Source: Xanthoparmelia taractica (Eukaryota; Ascomycota; Lecanoromycetes; Lecanorales; Parmeliaceae). From it: a stretch of DNA of 14,523 bases. Below are positions 9,645 through 14,523 of this stretch, one piece after another. Every line of letters begins with the position of its first letter. The first letter of the stretch is position 1. Under the pieces are notes generated by a model. The model was given only the letters and a program-made list of their open reading frames with translations, searched no databases and was not told the DNA's origin. Location: assembly GCA_033085395.1 (NCBI GenBank), contig JANQBS010000553.1, positions 1 to 14,523 of the forward strand. Reading direction: 5' to 3'. Made by a program: the position numbers and the translations under genes.

Positions 9645-12600
9645 CGATGGGATACCCCATCGGCTGGCAGGGTGCAATAAATAGGGGTTCAGCCCTACTC
9701 TCCGTCCCGCAACCATCAAAAAAAAAACAACGCGTCCACATCAAATAACAGCCACATAAATCAACACTATGCCTCGTAATAAGACGTCAAATAATTTAAA
9801 TCACGTAAGAAAGAATCCTAAGCCTTCTGAGATCCCAAAAGAACGTCTCTTAAAGCCCTAGTCGTTGCCCAAGTACACACCAGTGAAGATCAAGCAGCCA
9901 TGGATCAATAATCATAGTCAACTACCTAGTACTATTGCTTTAGATGATCCCTATGCGATATTTAATTTATTCTTCACTGATCAGGCCATTGAAATACTCG
10001 TGCGCTATACAAATGAATACGCTTTTCTAAATCCTGAGCCTGAAACTCCGAATTCACGTATCTGATTCTCAATCACAATCAAAGAATTTCGAGCCTATTT
10101 GAGAGTGAATATTTGAATAAGTTTGCATATAGAGTCAAGTATTAAAGAGTTTTAAAATATCGATCCCCTAAAGAAGCTTATTTATAAGTAAGTTCTAAAG
10201 CATATTAGCGTTAAAAGATAACAACAAATTAATAGATTCTTTTATATTTCTAAGTCTTATCTAGGCCAGCAACTAGATTAGTAAAAGACTCCGTTCGAGA
10301 AGTTAAAATCACTAAGTGATATTCTAAGATAGGCTTTCAAGAAGCACTAAAAGACGGGTATTCACTTAACTGTAGATAAGATAATTCAGAGATTTATAGG
10401 CCGGGCCAAAGAAATCGTTAATATTTCTAGTAAACCTACATCAAAGGGCTTCAAGATTTGGGTGCTAGCAAATTAGGGCTACGTTCTCGATTAAGTGTAT
10501 TATACTAAGAGTCAAAATAAGAGCGAGGAACCTTAGAATATTTGCGATTATTAGATTAAGTAACTAGAGTTCAATTAAACTTAGGCCGTGGTTCTCGACT
10601 TGCTATCTCAATAAGATATTGCTAAGGATTATTCTTATATCGTATAATTAGATAACTTATTCACGTCAGCTCGATTGCTAGCATAATTAGATAATAAAGA
10701 ATTTAAGGCTACTAAGACTGTACGTATTACGAAAATAAGTCGTAAAGAATTGAAGGTCAAAGAGAATATTAAGGCTTAATAGAAGCATTAAGAGCCTAAT
10801 CGAGGTCTTAATTAGAGACTTATAGACCTTAGAATTAAGTAAAACTTCGTTCTAAAGTGAGATAAGCTCTACGAGAGATTATTAAGTAATAAGAGAATAA
10901 TGAAATTCGTCTAGAAAGATTAGAATATAATTCTTTTTATAAGCACTATATCGAATAATCGAAAAACAGTGAAACGTCTTCGTCGCAGATCAGTAAAACC
11001 AGCTATAAATACACGTACTTCTCGTGCTATCTTTGGAGAAATAACTATAAAAGAGCTAAATATCCCCGAGTTTATTGATATGTATAATCATTTCATGAAC
11101 GAGGTGGATTATATTAATTAATTACGGTGTTACTATAACATATAACGAGTACACGTTAAGAGTTGAAAATTACTATAAGATTTCTTATTGGATAGCACTA
11201 TCGTAAATAGCTATCTTCTTTATTATTATGTGTCTAAATAGTCAAAATATTAGCCTAGGACTCACTATAGCCAGCGAGAATTTCGTGCTAAACTTGCCAG
11301 TTAATTATTCGAGCACTCGAAGCGACTCTCGGGAAGACTCTATTCTATTAAGATCTCTCTGTCTATATAAGTTCATTTAGCAGCTACTATAGATTATAGT
11401 AGGCTTATTCGTATGAGGGATAAGAATAAGATATGCGTTCCTTGCTTATGTGCTAAGAGAACTATTCCTTCGATACGACCTAGAAAGGCACTGACGAAGT
11501 TGTCGAATAATTCGGTCAGACCTCACGATATAAACAAAAGGAAAAGGCGAGAGCGAGTCCCAAGGGTCCTATATGGCTGTAAGCTATGTGGGATTCATAT
11601 ATGCAATCATATAGGGTGCTGGAATGATCACATAGCTGCAATTCCAAGTATGTAGAATTTTGGTGGGGGATGCCAAGACTTATTGCACCCCAGGCGCCAG
11701 CCGATGGGATAGAGCTCCGCCACTTGCTCTTTGAGAATTTCCTGTCTCCATTTCTGTATCGAAGCTTGCCTTGCTTCTCTCGATAGTTGCCATACGTGTT
11801 TCGAGGATTCTCCTACTTGCTTGGTGAAAATTCCAGGATTTCCACCGTTCGACCAGCGATCGATCAAGTAGAGATCATTGATCTCTCTTCCACGTGGCCC
11901 GACTCGACCCGATCCGTCTTCTGCTTTCGGCACTGTAAAAGCCTCGTGAAAGTCGGCATACTCGGGCAGGAATTCGAGGTGCTCTACTAAACGCGCGGAG
12001 TTAATCCTCGCTGACTTGTATCGCGAGAACGCATCATGTAGACAATTGACAATGTCATTGATCTTGGACCTTAGCTGTTCGATGATTTTCCGGGATGTAG
12101 ATGTTTGTTGGAATGTACTGGATTGATCGTAGAGTGCCATGCATTTCGTTCGTGGTGTAGACTTGCCTCCCAGCCGCACCATGTCATTCGCCGGAATACC
12201 AATATCAAGCAAATCCTCGAGGAACTGGTCAAGGGCATGATTGGTGAAACATACGACGAGAACCACTTTCTTGGTAAATTGATAGATAGATTTCGCGATC
12301 AGAGCTCCAATGAACGATTTGCCTGTGCCTACACACAGATGAGATGTACATTCGTCGTAGCAGATCATCAATGTACTTACCTGGTGGTCCCTGTATCAAG
12401 CTCACCTTCTGCTTTAAGCCACTTAATAAAGACGAAGCTTGGGATCTGTCTAAATGAATAGATTTTGTCGTGTTCAGTAAGTCCTGTAGATCGCTGGTGG
12501 GATCATTCTCTACTTGGCCTATTAAGGTCGTGGGTGCATGTGGGGGTTGAGGCATCGAACTCTCAGGATTCCAGAAGAGTAACTCGTCAACCAGTGGCAT

Positions 12601-13866
12601 ATCCTTGAGCATCTGGAGTCCTCGCAGTACTGGCTCGAAGGCGAACACCGCTGTAGCTATCTGCACCAACGTTACGGACGTTGCGGTCTTTAACCTGAGT
12701 AACGCTTTCATAGTACTAATCTTGCCCGTAAATTGCAAATTGACTACTGGGAGCTTTTCTGCCAAACGGTCGACGTCTCGATCGATGCTTGGGAAGGCGA
12801 TAATTTCTCCATCCAGAACAAGGCACGTCAGAGACTGGTGTTTGAATACATTGCGGTTGTTTACTAGGTATGCCCTGCGGTCCTTTGGCTTGCACTGAAA
12901 GTGGTGCCGAAGATCCGTAGTAGCTTGAAGTTGCATTCTCCATGGGTGACGCTTTCGGTAATCTCCACATGCAACGTCGAGGACTGTGAAACCATCAAAG
13001 ATGAGACCCCGGTGCTTCCCTTTCTTTTTTCCGAATATGATCTGGAGCTCATCACGCATCTCGACTAGCATATCGTCACGAAGCAAACGAAATTGATTGT
13101 CCAAGTGTGTGACTAGACGCTTCTCAGTATTCTCAGGATCGTCAATTGTTGCAGCTAGGCGAAGGAAAGGCTCTTCCTCGGACAGTATCTCATCAGCGGT
13201 CGGAAGGATGGCGACCTCTCGAAAATCTGTGAAATCGTTGTCATGCCGACCTCCAGGGCCAAACTCTGTGTCATCTCCATTTGGTGAATTCAAGGTCGAG
13301 AGGACATGCTTGATTCGTTGCCCAAGCGTTCGCACCTCAAGCGAAGAGGAGTCAAGGAGTATTCTTTGGATGGAAGTGTCTTGTGCCAAGTCCCGGTATG
13401 TGATGCTCTGTTGGTCTGGTAGGCATATCAGCTCGTGCAATAGCCAGCCCAAACATTGCTGTGCATCTGCATTCAAACAGCCATTGCGGAACGACAACAG
13501 GAAGGGGTTCCAGAAGATAGGCGGCTCCACAATATGTAGTACGGTTTGATGTAAGTAGTTACCTCCTAGGATAATCTTCAAAGTCGGACATTGAATGTAT
13601 TGAATGAGCTTGGTGGCTGGCCCATTTTGAAACGAAGGGGCTGCATTGAACCGCATGCAAGCCTGCAGTGAGGAGAGACCGTGTGGACTTGAGATGACCT
13701 TCTCAATACACGTCGGTGGGTCTGGCTGTCCACAGAGAGCCTCGATGAAGAGGACACCATTTTGGAAGGATCTCAAACTTTGGTCACCGTACAGGATGGA
13801 GTTAAAGAATCTGGCAAGTTTGGTGGCTCTAGCGGGATCGCTGCCAGTAGAGCTTGATGCGGACAT
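4221..13866 (-). CDS. NF-X1-type SF1 helicase with three CbxX/CfqX AAA+ domains, interrupted by a transposon
   Basis: This is the whole locus. With the insertion at 9645-11701 left out, I place the exons at 13866-12381, 12328-11702 joined to 9644-8832, 8731-8706, 8651-8594, 8537-8285, 8230-7464, 7404-6502, 6444-6147, 6096-5922, 5860-5569 and 5512-4221. They sum to 6990 nt, in frame throughout, giving about 2329 residues. Every intron is GT-AG. The donor at 6146 is the weakest (GTCGGT), but its intron contains GCTAAC and the frame agrees with the family. Domains in order: conserved fungal N-terminus (1 to about 480), SF1 helicase (Walker A 493-500, EEAGE 758-762, GDHKQLRP 783-790, NYQGEES 977-983, ERLNVLLSR 1006-1014), Cys/His-rich segment (about 1055-1125), charged linker, AAA+ modules with P-loops near 1339, 1617 and 1897, coiled coil, and a GYRW...GGYRC tail. 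Proteins of this architecture are widespread in ascomycetes and mostly uncharacterised; the helicase is related to ZNFX1/UPF1-type RNA helicases. An RNA-linked remodelling role is inference. As the sequence stands, the insertion should break the protein unless it is spliced out. Confidence 0.85.
4830..5730 (-). other. AAA+ module 3 (CbxX/CfqX type)
   Basis: The module begins near LFEDIVGCEEVV. Walker A is KGPPGTGKT, split by the intron 5568-5513 at exactly the same glycine codon and phase as the helicase P-loop. Walker B is VLFVDEAYRL, followed by VILAGYDNDINN, NPGLASRFP and WGNARDI. GPPG in place of GNPG separates this module from modules 1 and 2, so the three are not recent tandem copies. 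This order of module types is common in the fungal family. Confidence 0.8.
5840..6735 (-). other. AAA+ module 2 (CbxX/CfqX type)
   Basis: The opening is LQELTGLATVKESV. Walker A GNPGTGKT is uninterrupted here, unlike in modules 1 and 3. The intron 6501-6445 follows shortly after. Walker B is VLIIDEAYML, followed by LLLGYEDEMR, the NPGLSRRF arginine region across the intron 6146-6097, and then FGNAGEVENLL across the intron 5921-5861. All key nucleotide-binding residues are present. Confidence 0.8.
6790..7587 (-). other. AAA+ module 1 (CbxX/CfqX type)
   Basis: The module begins at MVGLEQVKLQ, a typical CbxX/CfqX opening. It has Walker A GNPGTGKT, split by the intron 7463-7405 inside the second glycine of GTG. 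Walker B is LFLDEAYQL, followed by FILAGYNKEME, HNPGLPSR and FGNARAL. Family members are hexameric ATPases related to Rubisco activase CbbX; in bacteria they include SpoVK. Both Walker motifs are intact, so the module may be catalytically competent. NPGLPSR carries the arginine near the usual finger position. Confidence 0.8.
8060..8390 (-). other. Cys/His-rich NF-X1-like segment
   Basis: After the helicase come VKCERHPKR, CPDGGCKEQC, NCGVHFCPQKCHQLFDH, MQCEYI, DQCPKGHKK, KCHRPPPKACTKC. The spacing of Cys and His resembles degenerate NF-X1-type zinc fingers, as expected beside a ZNFX1-like helicase. The segment is interrupted by an intron (8284-8231) whose splicing completes the cysteine of KEQC, which supports the model. 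The segment then passes into a strongly charged helical linker (RDQDEKQKALEMQEKR onward) and a Pro/Ser/Arg-rich stretch of about 100 residues leading to the first AAA+ module. Confidence 0.7.
8489..9644 (-). other. SF1 helicase core, motif II to motif VI
   Basis: The segment covers the UPF1-like RecA-fold pair. Motif II reads VEEAGE where DEAxQ is usual, as in other fungal members of this family. Motif III is GDHKQLRP. LHQQHRMRPEI and VLTPYLGQL precede motif V, and motif VI is ERLNVLLSRAR. The arginine finger and ATP-contacting residues appear intact. Introns fall at 8831-8732 (100 nt, the longest in the gene), 8705-8652 and 8593-8538, so motifs V and VI are spread over four exons. Confidence 0.85.
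9645..9654. repeat. left copy of 10-bp direct repeat flanking the insertion
   Basis: CGATGGGATA here and at 11702-11711 is the candidate target-site duplication. Immediately inside, CCCATCG (9656-9662) is the reverse complement of the first seven bases of this repeat, giving a 7-bp-stem hairpin with a 4-nt loop only at this junction. On the minus strand the repeat encodes YPI plus the first base of the next codon, in the same phase at both sides. Confidence 0.7.
9655..11708. mobile_element. piggyBac-family DNA transposon inserted in the helicase gene
   Basis: The element interrupts the minus-strand gene. Its ends are inverted: 9656-9668 (CCCATCGGCTGGC) is the exact reverse complement of 11696-11708, and 9670-9680 (GGGTGCAATAA) matches 11680-11690, with a 3-4 nt length difference between the blocks. 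The direct repeat CGATGGGATA occurs at 9645-9654 and 11702-11711, so the boundaries are uncertain by up to 8 bases. Removing the insert plus one repeat copy restores the host frame. The interior holds a RIP-damaged transposase of piggyBac type. A TTAA duplication, the hallmark of piggyBac, is absent. The ends and the first 100 bases show little RIP; the body shows much. Confidence 0.8.
9769..11655 (+). pseudogene. RIP-inactivated piggyBac-like transposase
   Basis: From the ATG at 9769 to the TAG at 11653-11655 a single frame of 629 codons can be followed with about 36 internal stops and no frameshift. N-terminal DPYAIFNLFFTD and RYTNEYA are typical of fungal piggyBac/IS4-like (DDE_Tnp_1_7) transposases. 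LTVDKIIQRFIGRAK then GFKIWVLA carries the likely first catalytic Asp (codon at 10375). LDNLFTSARL carries the second (10651), and YNHFMNEVD the third (11107). The C-terminus has the piggyBac Cys-rich zinc domain (CVPCLCAK, YGCKLCGIHICN, GCWNDH). Most stops are TAA or TAG where Gln would fit, as RIP makes from CAA/CAG; a few are TGA. It cannot encode a transposase. Motif assignment is by eye, but the order and spacing agree with the family. Confidence 0.85.
11702..11711. repeat. right copy of 10-bp direct repeat flanking the insertion
   Basis: This is identical to 9645-9654. Its first seven bases, CGATGGG, are shared with the end of the terminal inverted repeat (11696-11708), which leaves two readings: a 10-bp duplication, or a 3-bp ATA duplication beside a longer inverted repeat. 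Confidence 0.7.
11702..13866 (-). CDS. 5' part: N-terminal region and helicase Walker A half
   Basis: The start is the ATG at 13866-13864 (protein begins MSASSSTG). The open frame reaches further upstream but holds no other ATG, and the conserved family region (RFFNSILYGD, FIEALCGQ, VEPPIFWNP) begins just after it. Exon 1 ends at 12381 within the codon for the last glycine of GPPG. A 52-nt intron (12380-12329) follows, and exon 2 resumes with TGKS, so the helicase P-loop is split by an intron. Downstream come CFTNHALDQFL, the SF1 motif Ia region, and MVRLGGKS, followed by a long helical insertion that continues to the transposon junction at residue 704-705. If transcribed without splicing over the insert, translation would add IGWRLG and element-derived residues and stop at 11630-11628. 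That product would lack motifs II-VI and all AAA+ modules and should not work as a helicase. Confidence 0.85.
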
Positions 13867-14523
13867 GGGTAAGCTGAAAGTCTTACTGGTGGAGATTGTG
13901 GGTGGACAAGTATAGAATAGCAAGGGCTATATGGGGAGAGCTAGATGAGACTACAGCACCAAGCAGGTTGAAGAAGGCACTAGAACCATCCTCGAGACAA
14001 GAAACTATGATTCAAGAAGCAAACAGTTGCAAGTGATGTCCGGAGTTCCGCAAGGCTGCGGAGCTCAAGATAGGGCCCGTGCAGGGCCCAATCAGACCTA
14101 TTGCATGCATGTTCAGAGACAACGCCAATGCAGGCGCCCGCTGCAAGTAGTTGTTTTAGTAACTACATGGCCACCACGAGAGAAAGAACCGCACTGGCAT
14201 CTTCGAACATTTCCATGTCGAATGGGGTCTCAGTGAAAAGTGTGCTCTTGTTTGGGGAAGGAGATATGAGGAATGAGAGTGGAAGAAACATCAGTATCCT
14301 GTTCTCCTAACCTTTTCAAACTTTCATTCTGCGACATTCATGGCTGTAATGACTCTGTATAGTGTATACTTGGAATTCAAGCCTTGCCAAACCAGTGACG
14401 AATTGGGATCACGCCAGACCAGGATCACACCAAATCGTAGCCAAGAGTGTTGCAAATGTGGGTGACGGATGGTTTGTAGCTACTGAAAAATCTGACTACA
14501 TACAAGCGATAGGGCTGAGTAGT
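13867..14523 (-). promoter_or_regulatory. upstream region of the giant gene, no other gene seen
   Basis: This 657-base stretch should contain the promoter and 5' leader of the minus-strand gene. On the minus strand, a pyrimidine-rich leader with CTCTCCCCATATAG lies about 60-75 nt before the ATG; CATATA could act as a weak TATA-like element. An imperfect inverted repeat (GAGTTCCGCA at 14043-14052 against TGCGGAGCTC at 14057-14066, 9 of 10 pairs) and a short direct repeat GGATCAC (14407 and 14423 region) are also present. The short plus-strand open frames here have no recognisable protein character. No divergent gene start could be supported. Confidence 0.4.

Noticed and set aside
8728..9744. 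Independent short gene starting inside the transposon's left end
   Set aside because: The frame is the interrupted helicase exon read back into the element. There is no ATG at its start, and its first residues are element-derived.
13867..13923. Upstream extension of the giant gene's first exon to 13923
   Set aside because: The extension starts at TTG, contains no ATG, and precedes the conserved N-terminal region. The ATG at 13866 is the first usable start.
14027..14310. Two overlapping 69-codon plus-strand open frames upstream of the giant gene
   Set aside because: They have different frames, no domain signature, and no intron or start context that favours either. They are probably chance frames in the promoter region.

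Overview
The window looks like a piece of a filamentous ascomycete (Pezizomycotina) genome. The evidence is one very long minus-strand gene cut by short GT-AG introns of mostly 50-61 nt, several with CTAAC or CTGAC-like branch sites, lying beside strongly AT-rich repeat DNA. That repeat DNA carries the footprint of repeat-induced point mutation (RIP): CpG is kept, CpA/TpG is depleted, and stops are mostly TAA/TAG. Genus cannot be determined from the sequence.

Layout. Positions 1-3290 are gene-poor, RIP-degraded repeat sequence. It holds a compact 272-bp MITE-like element (1803-2074) with 21-bp terminal inverted repeats and TA target duplications, and a possible decayed transposase C-terminus (about 3036-3285). 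Positions 3290-4220 are a spacer of more balanced composition with perfect palindromes, a roughly 43-bp minisatellite with an outlying copy, a telomere-like CCCTAA-rich patch and a C11 run. From 13866 down to 4221 on the minus strand runs one gene. I reconstruct it as 11 exons with ten introns; without the inserted element the CDS sums to 6990 nt, or 2329 codons plus stop. The protein is a fungal NF-X1-type helicase giant: conserved N-terminal region, UPF1/ZNFX1-like superfamily 1 helicase, Cys/His-rich segment, charged linker, three consecutive CbxX/CfqX (SpoVK-like) AAA+ ATPase modules, coiled coil, and a short conserved Cys/aromatic tail. Positions 13867-14523 are the upstream region, with no gene recognised.

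The gene is split inside its helicase domain, between the Walker A half and motif II, by a roughly 2.05-kb element (about 9655-11708). On the plus strand this carries a complete but RIP-killed piggyBac-family transposase: one uninterrupted frame of 629 codons with about three dozen stops and no frameshift. Removing the insert together with one copy of the flanking 10-bp direct repeat restores the helicase frame exactly. The flanking repeat is not the TTAA expected for piggyBac, and one junction forms a perfect 7-bp hairpin. Both host halves remain free of premature stops, so the insertion is either young, or tolerated, or spliced out as an exonised intron. These are the main points deserving a second look.
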